Shown: piece by piece, positions 1 through 8,323 of the stretch | How positions within the stretch are numbered: the stretch's first letter is position 1 | Layout of the letters: every line of letters begins with the position of its first letter | Assembly (NCBI RefSeq): GCF_014643515.1 | Contig: NZ_BMJP01000001.1 | Span: 248,001 to 312,000 of the forward strand | Length of the DNA: 64,000 bases | Direction: 5' to 3' | Source of the DNA: Sphingomonas prati | GTDB lineage: Bacteria > Pseudomonadota > Alphaproteobacteria > Sphingomonadales > Sphingomonadaceae | Notes under the pieces: generated by a model | What the model saw: the letters and a program-made list of their open reading frames with translations, nothing else | The model's database searches: none | What the model was told of the DNA's origin: nothing | Position numbers and translations under genes: made by a program

Positions 1-1699
1 GCGACAGGATCGCGCCGTCGCCCGCGACAGCCCCTTCAGGCCCGCCCGGTCGATACAGCGTGAACACCCGCGTCACGCCGTCCTCGGTCACCGCCCAGCC
101 CGCATCGATCCGCGTCACGCGCGGCAGGTCAGCGTCATCTTTGCCGACGACAACGTCATAGGACCGACCGCCCTCGGCAAGCCGAACCATGATCGGCGCA
201 GCGTCCCCGTTCAGCCGGAAACCACTCTTGCCGGACGTCCGGCGGCGATGCCGATCACCCCTCGGCTGCCGCCCGACGACAACCCGCGCCACCGCCTGCA
301 ACACCGCATCCGAAGGCTGTGCCGCCGGGATCAGCGCCTCACCCTCCCGCGCGATCAGCCCGGTATCGATCTCGCCACTCGCAAACCCCGCGTTGCGCAG
401 CGCAAGCGTCAGGAACCCGGCATTCGTCCTGACCGGCCAGCACCGCGTCCGCGCCGTCATCTGCTCCAGGTTCGCGATCGCCAGCGCCCGGGTCGGCGCA
501 TGCGTGACCAGCTTCGCGATCATTGGATCGTAGAAAGCCGACACCGCGTCGCCCTCCCTGACCCCCGTCTCGATCCGCACGGTCCGCCCACGATAGGGCT
601 TGGGAAAGCACAGATAGTCCAGCCGCCCGATGCTCGGCAGGAACCCCGTCGCCGGGTCCTCCGCATACAGTCGCGCCTCCATCGCCCAGCCATTGATGGC
701 CAGCTCGTCCTGCCGCTTCGGCAACCGCTCCCCGCTCGCGACGCGCAGCTGCCATTCGATCAGGTCGACGCCGGTGATCTCCTCGGTCACCGGATGCTCG
801 ACCTGCAACCGCGTGTTCATTTCCATGAACCAGATCCGGTCGGCGCGAAGCCCCTTGCTCGCGTCCGCGATGAACTCGATCGTCCCCGCCCCGACATAGT
901 CCACCGCCTTGGCCGCACGCACCGCCGCGTCGCAGATCGCGGCACGCGTCTCGGCGTCCATGCCGGGCGCGGGCGCTTCCTCGATCACCTTCTGATGCCG
1001 CCGCTGCAACGAACAGTCGCGCTCGAACAGATGGACGACGTCGCCATGCGTATCGCCGAACACCTGCACCTCGATATGGCGCGGCGACAGGATGTATTTT
1101 TCGATCAGGACGTCGGTATTGCCGAACGCCGCCGCCGCCTCGCGCTGGCAGGACAGCAGCGCATCGTCGAACGCTGCCGCCTCTTCCACGCGCCGCATCC
1201 CCTTGCCGCCGCCGCCCGCGACCGCCTTGATCAGCACCGGATAGCCGATCGCATCGGCCTCCGCGCGTAACCGCTCGGGCGACTGGTCCGCGCCCAGATA
1301 GCCCGGCGTCACCGGTACGCCCGCCGCGATCATGCGCTGCTTGGCGGCATCCTTCAGCCCCATCGCGCGGATGCTGTCCGGCCGCGGCCCGACCCACACC
1401 AGCCCGGCCTCGATCACGGCTTCCGCGAACTCGGCATTCTCCGACAGGAAACCATAGCCCGGATGGATCGCCTCCACCCCCGTGGCCAGCGCCGCCGCGA
1501 TAATCCGCTCGCCGACCAGATAGCTCTCGCGCGCCGGCGACGCGCCGATATGCACGGCCTCGTCAGCCTGCGCGACGTGCAGCGCCTGCGCATCGGCATC
1601 GGAATACACCGCGACCGTACGGATCCCGAGTGCCCGCGCGGTCCGGATGATGCGACAGGCGATTTCGCCGCGATTGGCGATCAGAAGCGATGCGATCAT
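1..1699 (-). CDS. mccA: Methylcrotonyl-CoA carboxylase alpha (biotin carboxylase) subunit, 3' end beyond window
   Basis: Biotin-dependent subunit of methylcrotonyl-CoA carboxylase, which acts in leucine and isovalerate breakdown. The reading frame starts at ATG 1699 (MIASLLIANRGEIACRII) and stays open through base 1, so about 566 residues are visible. The biotin carboxylase N-domain contains ANRGEI. The ATP-grasp glycine loop GGGGKGM is near residues 162-168, and the metal-binding EMN within FMEMNTRLQVEHP is near residue 293. The visible end, GDGAILS, is where the biotinyl domain should begin; the biotin lysine motif lies outside the window. It starts 4 bp after the stop of the carboxyltransferase gene, so the two are co-transcribed. 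Propionyl- or acetyl-CoA carboxylase alpha chains look similar, but the adjoining isovaleryl-CoA dehydrogenase and beta subunit favour methylcrotonyl-CoA. Confidence 0.9.
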   Translation of the reverse strand, partial: MIASLLIANRGEIACRIIRTARALGIRTVAVYSDADAQALHVAQADEAVHIGASPARESYLVGERIIAAALATGVEAIHPGYGFLSENAEFAEAVIEAGLVWVGPRPDSIRAMGLKDAAKQRMIAAGVPVTPGYLGADQSPERLRAEADAIGYPVLIKAVAGGGGKGMRRVEEAAAFDDALLSCQREAAAAFGNTDVLIEKYILSPRHIEVQVFGDTHGDVVHLFERDCSLQRRHQKVIEEAPAPGMDAETRAAICDAAVRAAKAVDYVGAGTIEFIADASKGLRADRIWFMEMNTRLQVEHPVTEEITGVDLIEWQLRVASGERLPKRQDELAINGWAMEARLYAEDPATGFLPSIGRLDYLCFPKPYRGRTVRIETGVREGDAVSAFYDPMIAKLVTHAPTRALAIANLEQMTARTRCWPVRTNAGFLTLALRNAGFASGEIDTGLIAREGEALIPAAQPSDAVLQAVARVVVGRQPRGDRHRRRTSGKSGFRLNGDAAPIMVRLAEGGRSYDVVVGKDDADLPRVTRIDAGWAVTEDGVTRVFTLYRPGGPEGAVAGDGAILS

Positions 1700-1703
1700 G
1701 CGG

Positions 1704-3305
1704 CTACATCCTGAACACGCCGAACGCGGTGCGTTCGGGAATCGGGGCATTCAACGTCGCGGCCAGCGCCAGGCCCAGCACGTCGCGGGTCTGCGCCGGA
1801 TCGATGATCCCGTCGTCCCACAATCGCGCCGTCGCGTACCACGGGTTGCCTTCGTCCTCGTACTTCGCGCGGACCGGCGCCTTGAACGCTTCCGCCTCCT
1901 CCGCGGTCCAGCTGTCCGCGTCGCGGTGGACGGTCGCTAGCACCGACGCGGCCTGCTCACCGCCCATCACGCTGATCCGACTGTTCGGCCAGCTGAACAG
2001 GAAGCGCGGCCCGTACGCCCGCCCGCACATCCCGTAATTGCCGGCGCCGAAGCTCCCGCCGATCAGGATCGTGATCTTCGGCACGGTCGCGGTGGCGACG
2101 GCGGTGACCAGCTTCGCACCATGCTTGGCGATCCCCTCCGCCTCGTACCGCCCACCGACCATGAAGCCGGAGATATTTTGCAGGAACAGCAGCGGGATCC
2201 GCCGCTGGCACGCCAGTTCGATGAAATGCGCGCCCTTCTGCGCACTCTCGCTGAACAGCACGCCGTTGTTCGCCAGGATCGCGACCGGCATCCCATGGAC
2301 ATGCGCGAACCCGCAGACCAGGCTCGTCCCGTACAACGCCTTAAACTCGTGAAACTCCGACGCATCGACGATCCGCGCGATCACCTCGCGAACATCGTAG
2401 GGCGCGCGCACGTCGGCCGGCACGATGCCGTACAGCTCCTCCGCATCGAACGCCGGCGGCCGCGGCTCAGCCATGTTGACCGGCGCCGACACCTGCGGTG
2501 GCAGCATCGACACAATATCGCGCACGATCGCCAGCGCATGGTCGTCGTCCTCCGCGACATGATCGACCACGCCCGACCGCCGGCCATGCGTATCGGCCCC
2601 GCCCAGTTCCTCGGCGGAAATGACCTCACCCGTCGCTGCCTTCACGAGCGGCGGCCCGGCCAGAAAGATCGTCCCCTGCCCGCGCACGATCACCGTCTCG
2701 TCCGACATCGCCGGCACATAGGCCCCGCCCGCGGTGCAGCTCCCCATCACGCAAGCGATCTGCGGGATACCCAGCGCAGACATCTGCGCTTGGTTGAAGA
2801 AGATTCGCCCGAAATGCTCACGGTCCGGAAACACCTCCGCCTGATGCGGCAGGTTCGCCCCGCCGCTATCGACCAGGTAGATGCACGGCAGCCTGTTCTC
2901 CTGCGCGATCTCCTGCGCGCGCAGATGCTTCTTCACGGTCAGCGGATAGTAAGTCCCGCCCTTCACCGTCGCATCGTTGCACAGGATCATGCACTGCCGC
3001 CCCGCGACGCGCCCGATCCCCGCGATCACTCCCGCGCCCGGCACCGCATCGTCGTATAGTCCGTTCGCCGCCAGCTGGCCGATCTCCAGAAACGGCGATC
3101 CCGGATCGAGCAACCGCTCCACCCGATCGCGCGGCAACAGCTTGCCCCGCCCCGCATGCCGCTCCCGCGCCGCCGCACTCCCGCCGAGCGCCGCGCGCGC
3201 CACGTCCCCGCGCAGCCGCTCAACCAACGCCCGATTATGCGCCGCGTTCGCGCGAAACCCCTCGGCGTCGGGCGACAGCGCGGATGTCAGGACCGGTGCG
3301 CTCAC
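1704..3305 (-). CDS. mccB: Methylcrotonyl-CoA carboxylase beta (carboxyltransferase) subunit
   Basis: Carboxyltransferase half of methylcrotonyl-CoA carboxylase. It moves carboxyl from biotin to 3-methylcrotonyl-CoA, giving 3-methylglutaconyl-CoA. The protein is 533 aa, the normal length for the family. The start is GTG 3305 (reading [13 protein letters not shown]), which overlaps the TGA of the upstream dehydrogenase in a 4-bp GTGA junction, a sign of translational coupling. Crotonase-fold landmarks are visible: [11 protein letters not shown] in the N-terminal half, and [19 protein letters not shown] in the C-terminal half, which is typical of MccB. The order ivd-mccB-mccA is the usual liu-type leucine degradation order. 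I see no 3-methylglutaconyl-CoA hydratase or HMG-CoA lyase inside the window. Confidence 0.95.
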   Translation of the reverse strand: MSAPVLTSALSPDAEGFRANAAHNRALVERLRGDVARAALGGSAAARERHAGRGKLLPRDRVERLLDPGSPFLEIGQLAANGLYDDAVPGAGVIAGIGRVAGRQCMILCNDATVKGGTYYPLTVKKHLRAQEIAQENRLPCIYLVDSGGANLPHQAEVFPDREHFGRIFFNQAQMSALGIPQIACVMGSCTAGGAYVPAMSDETVIVRGQGTIFLAGPPLVKAATGEVISAEELGGADTHGRRSGVVDHVAEDDDHALAIVRDIVSMLPPQVSAPVNMAEPRPPAFDAEELYGIVPADVRAPYDVREVIARIVDASEFHEFKALYGTSLVCGFAHVHGMPVAILANNGVLFSESAQKGAHFIELACQRRIPLLFLQNISGFMVGGRYEAEGIAKHGAKLVTAVATATVPKITILIGGSFGAGNYGMCGRAYGPRFLFSWPNSRISVMGGEQAASVLATVHRDADSWTAEEAEAFKAPVRAKYEDEGNPWYATARLWDDGIIDPAQTRDVLGLALAATLNAPIPERTAFGVFRM

Positions 3306-4468
3306 TGCATCACCTTCGGCGGCGCCCCGATCAGTTCGCGCCCGATCAGCATCCGCCGGATCTCGTTCGTCCCCGCCCCGATGTCGAGCAGCTTGGCGTC
3401 GCGCATATAGCGTTCGACCGGCCAGTCCTTGGTATAGCCCGCCCCGCCCAGCGCCTGTATCGACTCCAGCGACACCTTCACCGCATTCTCGCTCGCCAGC
3501 AGGATCGCGCCGGCCGCGTCGAACCGCGTCGTCCGCCCGGCGTCGCAGCTCCGCGCCACCGCATAAACATAGGCCCGCGCCGAATTCAACGCGACATACA
3601 TGTCGGCCACCTTCGCCTGGATCAGCTGGAACTGGCCGATCGCCTGCCCGAACTGCTGACGCTCGCGAACATAGGGGATCACCACGTCCAGGCACGCCTG
3701 CATGATGCCCAGCTGGATCCCCGCCAGCACCGCGCGTTCGTAATCGAGCCCGGACATCAGCACGCCGACGCCGCCATTCTCCGGCCCCATCACCGCGTCG
3801 GCCGGCACCTCGCACCCGTTGAACACCAGCTCCGCGGTGGGCGACCCGCGCATGCCCATCTTGTCGATCTTCTGCCCGATGCTGAACCCCGGCATGTCGC
3901 GTTCGATCAGGAACGCGGTGATCCCGCGGCTCCCCTCGCCCGTCTTGGCATAGACGACCAGCGTGTCGGCATAAGCCGCGTTGGTGATCCAGAACTTCGT
4001 CCCGTCCAGCACGTATCCCGCGTCGGTCTTCCGCGCGCACAGTTTCATCGACACCACGTCGGATCCGGCCGCAACCTCGGACATCGCGAGGCTCCCGACA
4101 TGCTCGCCGGAAATCAGCTTGGGCAGATACTTCGCCTTCTGCGCCGCATTGCCCCACCGGCTGATCTGGTTGACGCAAAGATTGCTGTGCGCACCATAGC
4201 TGAGCCCCACCGACGCTGAAGCGCGGGAAACCTCCTCGACCGCGACGACATGCTCCAGATAACCGAGCCCCAGCCCGCCATCGTCCTCGCCCACCGTGAT
4301 GCCATGCAGTCCGAGCGCGCCCATGGCGGGCCACAGCTCGCGCGGGAACCAGTCGTCCGCGTCGATCCGCGCGGCCAGTGGCGCGATCTGTTCCGCCGCG
4401 AAACGCTGCGTCGTCTCGCGGATCATGTCCGCGGTTTCGCCCAGCGCGAAATCGAAATCAGGTGCCAT
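3302..4468 (-). CDS. ivd: Isovaleryl-CoA dehydrogenase
   Basis: FAD-dependent acyl-CoA dehydrogenase that oxidises isovaleryl-CoA to 3-methylcrotonyl-CoA, the step before MccAB. With the start at ATG 4468 ([20 protein letters not shown]) it is 388 aa. A GGAGAG ribosome site lies just upstream, whereas an in-frame ATG at 4546 has no such support. The all-helical N-domain is followed by the substrate and flavin beta region ([23 protein letters not shown]). The glutamate in [10 protein letters not shown] (near residue 244) sits where isovaleryl-CoA dehydrogenases carry the catalytic base; other acyl-CoA dehydrogenases place it elsewhere. First gene of the operon and divergent from a LysR gene, its likely regulator. 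Confidence 0.94.
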   Translation of the reverse strand: MAPDFDFALGETADMIRETTQRFAAEQIAPLAARIDADDWFPRELWPAMGALGLHGITVGEDDGGLGLGYLEHVVAVEEVSRASASVGLSYGAHSNLCVNQISRWGNAAQKAKYLPKLISGEHVGSLAMSEVAAGSDVVSMKLCARKTDAGYVLDGTKFWITNAAYADTLVVYAKTGEGSRGITAFLIERDMPGFSIGQKIDKMGMRGSPTAELVFNGCEVPADAVMGPENGGVGVLMSGLDYERAVLAGIQLGIMQACLDVVIPYVRERQQFGQAIGQFQLIQAKVADMYVALNSARAYVYAVARSCDAGRTTRFDAAGAILLASENAVKVSLESIQALGGAGYTKDWPVERYMRDAKLLDIGAGTNEIRRMLIGRELIGAPPKVMQ

Positions 4469-4548
4469 TCGGCCTCTCCGGTTGATCTGTTTTCCGGTCC
4501 GTACCACTTCGGGCACGCGCACAGAAATTGAAACCGCGCGATGCATGG

Positions 4549-4565
4549 CATAGGTCCGGTCTATG
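4549..4565. promoter_or_regulatory. Putative LysR operator (T-N11-A) between ivd and the LysR gene
   Basis: The dyad CATAG-GTCCGGT-CTATG contains a T-N11-A core, the form expected for LysR-family binding sites. It lies in the 94-bp divergent promoter region and runs into the ATG of the regulator gene, so binding could both repress the regulator and control the ivd-mccBA operon. The dyad is seen directly; its role is inferred. Confidence 0.45.
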
Positions 4566-5420
4566 ATCGATCGCTACCTGCTGCGCTATTTCCTGGCGGT
4601 GATCGACCAGGGCAACTTCACCCGCGCGGCACAGCATGTCCGCGTGTCGCAACCCACATTGTCGGTCGGCATCGCCAAGCTGGAGGCGTTGCTCGGCAGC
4701 CCACTGTTCCACCGCACCAACCGCCGGGTCGAGGTGACCGCCGCCGGCACGCGCTTCGCCGTTCACGCCCGGCGGATCGAGGCGGAGTTCGCCGCCGCCG
4801 AACGCTCCGTCCGCGAAACGGAGGCCGGGCGGCACATCCGGCTCGGCATCGTCCCGACCCTGCCCTCACACTGGATCGAGCGCGCGTTGCGGGCGGTCCA
4901 CGACGCCGGCTGCACCGACCGCCTCGAAATCCTCGAGGGCCGCGCCCGGGACCTGCGCCCCCGCCTGGATCGCGGCGCACTCGACGCGGTCCTGTGCGAC
5001 GTCGGCGACGGCCCGTCGGCACTCTTCGACGAAGGCTATGCCGTCGCGATGGCCGCGGACCACCCGCTTGCCGACCGGACCATGATCGACGCGCAGGACA
5101 TCGCCGCCGAACCGATGATCGTCCGCCGCCACTGCGAGGCGCTGGCCGACGTCAGTCGCTTCTTCACGCGCCGCGGCGTCCGGCCGTTCATGGCCGCCCG
5201 CACGACCAGCGACGACCGCGCGGTCGCCTATGTCCGCGCCGGCCTCGGCATGACTGTCATGCCGCGCTGCTTCGCGGATGACGGGATCGCGATGGTCGCA
5301 CTCGCCGGCTTCGACGTGCGGCGGCGGATCGGCTTCGTCGTCGCCCCCGCCTCCGCCGCCCGCCTCGCCGACAGCATGGGCTACGACCTGTTTCAGCGGG
5401 CGATCCGCGCTGCCGCCTGA
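4563..5420 (+). CDS. LysR-family transcriptional regulator
   Basis: A 285-aa LysR-type regulator. The N-terminal winged helix-turn-helix covers roughly residues 3-62 ([20 protein letters not shown], then [20 protein letters not shown]). A periplasmic-binding-protein-like effector domain follows from about residue 90. The start is ATG 4563 with an AGG 9 bases before it. It is transcribed away from the isovaleryl-CoA dehydrogenase/methylcrotonyl-CoA carboxylase operon, with a T-N11-A dyad in between, so control of that operon is the simplest reading. In many proteobacteria this pathway is controlled by MerR-type LiuR or a TetR-type protein, so a LysR here is a less common arrangement. It could also control the downstream SDR gene. 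The effector is unknown. Confidence 0.88.
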   Translation: MIDRYLLRYFLAVIDQGNFTRAAQHVRVSQPTLSVGIAKLEALLGSPLFHRTNRRVEVTAAGTRFAVHARRIEAEFAAAERSVRETEAGRHIRLGIVPTLPSHWIERALRAVHDAGCTDRLEILEGRARDLRPRLDRGALDAVLCDVGDGPSALFDEGYAVAMAADHPLADRTMIDAQDIAAEPMIVRRHCEALADVSRFFTRRGVRPFMAARTTSDDRAVAYVRAGLGMTVMPRCFADDGIAMVALAGFDVRRRIGFVVAPASAARLADSMGYDLFQRAIRAAA

Positions 5421-5495
5421 TCGCACGGCACTGAATTGCGCGACGACGCGTTACCCGACGCTGCTCACACCTCGCGCCTCATCGGAAACCGCCCC

Positions 5496-6275
5496 ATGCA
5501 TATTGACCTCACCGGCAAGACCGCCATCGTCACCGGATCGACCGAGGGCATCGGCTACGCCATCGCCGCCGGGCTGCGCGACGCGGGCGCCAGCGTCGTC
5601 ATCAACGGCCGCACGCTGCAGAAGGTCGACGCCGCGGTCGCACGGCTCGGCTCCGACGTGCGCGGTGTCGCGGCCGACCTCGCCACCGTCGACGGCCATG
5701 ACCGGCTGGTAAAGGCGATCCCCGCCGCAGACATCGTCGTCAGCAACCTCGGCATCTTCCAGCCCGCCGACTTCTTCGACACGGACGATGCCACGTGGGA
5801 CCGCCACTGGCAGGTCAACGTCATGGCGGGCGTCCGGCTGGCGCGCGCCTACCTGCCCGGTATGGAGGCCAAGGGCTGGGGCCGTTTCATCATGCTCGCC
5901 TCCGAATCGGCGTTCAATATTCCAGTCGACATGATCCACTACGGCGTCAGCAAAACCGCTGACGTGGCGCTCGCCCGCGGTCTGGCCAAGCGGATGGCCG
6001 GCACCGGCGTCACCGTGAACGCCGTCCTGCCCGGCCCGACGCTGTCCGAAGGGGTCGAGGCGATGCTGGAAACCGAACGCGCCCGCACCAACCGCCCCAT
6101 CGCCGACATCGCGACGGATTTCGTCACCAGCCAGCGCCCAACCTCGATCATCCAGCGCGCCGCGACGGTCGAGGAGGTCGCCAACATGATCGTCTACGTC
6201 GCGTCGGAACAGGCGTCGGCCACCACCGGTGCGGCACTCCGCGTCGACGGCGGCGTCATCGACACGCTGATGTAG
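5496..6275 (+). CDS. SDR-family NAD(P)-dependent oxidoreductase
   Basis: Classical short-chain dehydrogenase/reductase of 259 aa. The start is ATG 5496 (MHIDLTGKTAIVTGSTEGIG). The cofactor glycine motif TGSTEGIG is at residues 13-20. The catalytic Ser is in LASESAF (about S136), and the YxxxK pair is YGVSK (Y149, K153). The C-terminal TTGAALRVDGG segment is typical of 3-oxoacyl-ACP reductase-like members. It follows the LysR gene by about 75 bp on the same strand. The substrate cannot be told from sequence; a role in branched or hydroxy acid metabolism is possible from its position but unproven. Confidence 0.88.
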   Translation: MHIDLTGKTAIVTGSTEGIGYAIAAGLRDAGASVVINGRTLQKVDAAVARLGSDVRGVAADLATVDGHDRLVKAIPAADIVVSNLGIFQPADFFDTDDATWDRHWQVNVMAGVRLARAYLPGMEAKGWGRFIMLASESAFNIPVDMIHYGVSKTADVALARGLAKRMAGTGVTVNAVLPGPTLSEGVEAMLETERARTNRPIADIATDFVTSQRPTSIIQRAATVEEVANMIVYVASEQASATTGAALRVDGGVIDTLM

Positions 6276-6287
6276 GACGGAAGCTAG

Positions 6288-6316
6288 TTGACAATGCCTC
6301 GCATTAGCGGCCTAGA
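6288..6316 (+). promoter_or_regulatory. Possible promoter and dyad ahead of the PepSY/DUF2271/ApbE cluster
   Basis: A perfect TTGACA hexamer (6288-6293) overlaps the dyad AATGC-CTC-GCATT (6293-6305). A poor -10 candidate, CCTAGA, follows 17 bp after the hexamer. The dyad resembles the AATGC/GCATT halves of iron-responsive sites in this group. The gene content (PepSY, ApbE, DUF4198) is often iron-linked. Regulation by Fur is only a suggestion. Confidence 0.3.
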
Positions 6317-6331
6317 AGACTTTCCGCCGTC

Positions 6332-6979
6332 CTGATCGGGGTCATCGTCATTCCACCCGCCGCCGCCCGCCCCATCCCGAACCGCAAATGGCGCGGCTGG
6401 TGGCTGAAACAGCTCCACAACTGGCACTGGGTCAGTGCCGCCGTGTCGCTTGTCGCGATGCTGCTCTTCTCGATCACCGGCATCACGCTGAACCACGCCG
6501 GTTCGATCGCGGCCGAGCCGGTGGTCATGAACAAGACCGGGCAGCTGTCCGTATCGCTCCTGCCCAAAACACCAGTTGCGGACGCCCCGCTGCCACCAGC
6601 GGTCGCCGCCGCGGTCGAACGGGCGGTCGGCCTCGACCCGGCAACCCGCCCGGCCGAGTGGTCCGACGGCGAAGTCTATGTCGCCATGCCGCGCCCTGGC
6701 GGCGACGCCTGGGTCAGCATCGATCGCGCCACCGGCCGGATCACCGCGGAGACCACCGACCGCGGCTGGGTCTCCTACCTCAACGACCTCCACAAGGGCC
6801 GCAACGCCGGCGCCGCGTGGTTCTGGTTCATCGACATCTTCGCCGCGGCTTGCATCCTGTTCACGCTGACCGGCCTGCTGCTGCTGCAATTCCACGCGCG
6901 CCGCCGGCCCATGACGTGGCCCATCGTTGCCGCCGGCCTCGCCACTCCGATCGTCATCGCCGTCCTGTTCGTCCACTAA
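6332..6979 (+). CDS. PepSY-family inner membrane protein, start codon unresolved
   Basis: Small PepSY-associated membrane protein. The frame is open from 6308 to 6979, but its first ATG or GTG is GTG 6443. That start would cut off the conserved region KQLHNWHWVSAAVSLVAML and half of the first membrane helix. I list it from a CTG at 6332, which is one candidate and has no visible ribosome site. One membrane helix follows LHNWHW and ends near GITLNHAG. A periplasmic PepSY-like domain with VYVAMPRPGG and WVSIDRATGRITAET comes next. Two helices close the protein (WFWFIDIFAAACILFTLTG and the last 20 residues). The histidines in LHNWHW and LNH resemble haem ligands of PepSY reductases such as FoxB. 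Likely partner of the next three genes in electron transfer. Confidence 0.7.
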   Translation: MIGVIVIPPAAARPIPNRKWRGWWLKQLHNWHWVSAAVSLVAMLLFSITGITLNHAGSIAAEPVVMNKTGQLSVSLLPKTPVADAPLPPAVAAAVERAVGLDPATRPAEWSDGEVYVAMPRPGGDAWVSIDRATGRITAETTDRGWVSYLNDLHKGRNAGAAWFWFIDIFAAACILFTLTGLLLLQFHARRRPMTWPIVAAGLATPIVIAVLFVH

Positions 6980-6993
6980 AAGGGGGTCCCGTC

Positions 6994-7470
6994 ATGCGCT
7001 CATCCTATCTGCTGCTCGCGGGCGTCATCGCCGCACCGGCCACCGCCGGCACCGTCACGGTCACCATCCCGCGCCTGCCGGTCGCCGAATATCATCGGCC
7101 CTACGTCGCGATCTGGCTCGAACCGGCGGTCGGCGGCGCGGCGCGGACGTTGGCCGTCTGGTACGATGTGAAGAAGGGCGGCAAGGAACCCGGCACCAAA
7201 TGGCTGTCCGACCTGCGCGCCTGGTGGCGCAAGGGCGGCCGCAGCCTCGCGCTGCCCGCCAACGGCATCAGCGGCGCCACCCGCGCGCCCGGCCAGTACA
7301 GCGTCGCCTTGCCCGCGGACCTCCGCCCCGGCGCCTACGTCCTGAATGTCGAGGCCGCGCGCGAAACCGGCGGGCGCGAACTGGTCACCGTGCCGCTCAC
7401 CGTCCCGAACGGAACCGCCCGCACCACCGGCAAGACCGAACTCGGCGCCGTCACGCTCGCCGCCCGCTGA
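6994..7470 (+). CDS. DUF2271 protein, probable periplasmic flavinylated protein
   Basis: A 158-aa exported protein. The start is ATG 6994, with AGGGGG 8 bases upstream. A signal peptide ends near PATAG (residues 14-19). The DUF2271 body reads VTVTIPRLPVAEYHRPYVAI, then WLEP, WYDVKKGGKEPGTKWLSDL and WWRKGG. The segment NGISGATRAPG has the S-G-A-T core (T96) that ApbE enzymes modify with FMN in proteins such as NqrC and RnfG. An ApbE gene lies two genes downstream. I infer that T96 carries FMN in the periplasm; this has not been shown here. Fifteen bases separate it from the PepSY gene and eleven from the DUF4198 gene, so an operon is likely. Confidence 0.85.
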   Translation: MRSSYLLLAGVIAAPATAGTVTVTIPRLPVAEYHRPYVAIWLEPAVGGAARTLAVWYDVKKGGKEPGTKWLSDLRAWWRKGGRSLALPANGISGATRAPGQYSVALPADLRPGAYVLNVEAARETGGRELVTVPLTVPNGTARTTGKTELGAVTLAAR

Positions 7471-7481
7471 GGATCATGACC

Positions 7482-8318
7482 ATGAAGAACATCACCCGCC
7501 ACCTGATCGCCGCCGCCGCGTTGCTGGCGCTGCCCGCCGCCGGCTCCGCGCACCGCATGTGGCTGCTCCCGTCCGCCACCGTCTTCTCCGGCACCGACAG
7601 CTGGGTCACCGTCGACGCTGCGGTCTCCAACGACCTGTTCTTCTTCGATCACCAGCCTGGTCGGCTCGAATCGATCAAGGTCTGGCAACCCGACGGCACC
7701 GCAGGCCAGCTCCAGAACGGCGCCACCGGCCGCTACCGCTCCGTCTTCGACGTCCAGCTCGACAAGCCCGGCACTTGGAAGATCGGTTCGGAGAACGGCG
7801 GCGTCGGCGGCAGCTTCAAGGTCGACGGCGTCGAGAAACGCATCGGCCGCCGCGGCCCCCCACAACCCGGCGCCCCAGCCCCGCTGACCGTCGCCGACAT
7901 TCCCGCGAACGCGACCGACGTGAAACTGACCGAATCGTCTGGCCGCAATGAGATCTTCGTCACCGCCGGTGCCCCCACCACCACGGTCTTCCGCACGACG
8001 GGCAAGGGCCTCGAACTCAGCCCCATCACCCACCCCGACGAACTGGTCGCGGGCGAAGCGGCCCGCTTCCGCTTCCTCGTCGACGGCAAGCCTGCGGCGG
8101 GCCTGAAGGTCACTGTCATCCCCGGCGGCAAGCGCTACCGCGACGCCGAGAACGGCATGGACCTCACCACCGGCGCGGACGGCGTGCTGACCGTGACGTG
8201 GCCGACCGCCGGCATGTACTGGCTTAACGCCAACCTGACCGACGCGAAGACGAACGTCCCACGCGCCACCGAACGCCGCCTCTCCTACACCACCACGCTG
8301 GAAGTGCTGACGCCCTGA
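7482..8318 (+). CDS. DUF4198 domain-containing periplasmic protein
   Basis: A 278-aa exported protein. I chose ATG 7482 (MKNITRHLIAAAALLAL) because GAGG lies 9 bases before it; an ATG at 7476 is also possible. The signal peptide probably ends after GSAHR, which leaves a His near the mature N-terminus (HRMWLLPS), a common feature of DUF4198 proteins. The C-terminal half is an immunoglobulin-like or carboxypeptidase-regulatory-like beta domain (AGEAARFRFLVDGKPAAGLK through ADGVLTVTWPTAGMYWLNA). DUF4198 proteins are usually linked to metal uptake with TonB receptors. No receptor gene is present in this cluster. It may bind metal through the N-terminal His, which is inference. Confidence 0.82.
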   Translation: MKNITRHLIAAAALLALPAAGSAHRMWLLPSATVFSGTDSWVTVDAAVSNDLFFFDHQPGRLESIKVWQPDGTAGQLQNGATGRYRSVFDVQLDKPGTWKIGSENGGVGGSFKVDGVEKRIGRRGPPQPGAPAPLTVADIPANATDVKLTESSGRNEIFVTAGAPTTTVFRTTGKGLELSPITHPDELVAGEAARFRFLVDGKPAAGLKVTVIPGGKRYRDAENGMDLTTGADGVLTVTWPTAGMYWLNANLTDAKTNVPRATERRLSYTTTLEVLTP

Positions 8319-8323
8319 CCCCC

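Noticed and set aside
339-1397. Long minus-strand ORF over the mccA region
   Set aside because: It is in the wrong frame; the biotin carboxylase motifs are in another minus-strand frame that runs off the window.
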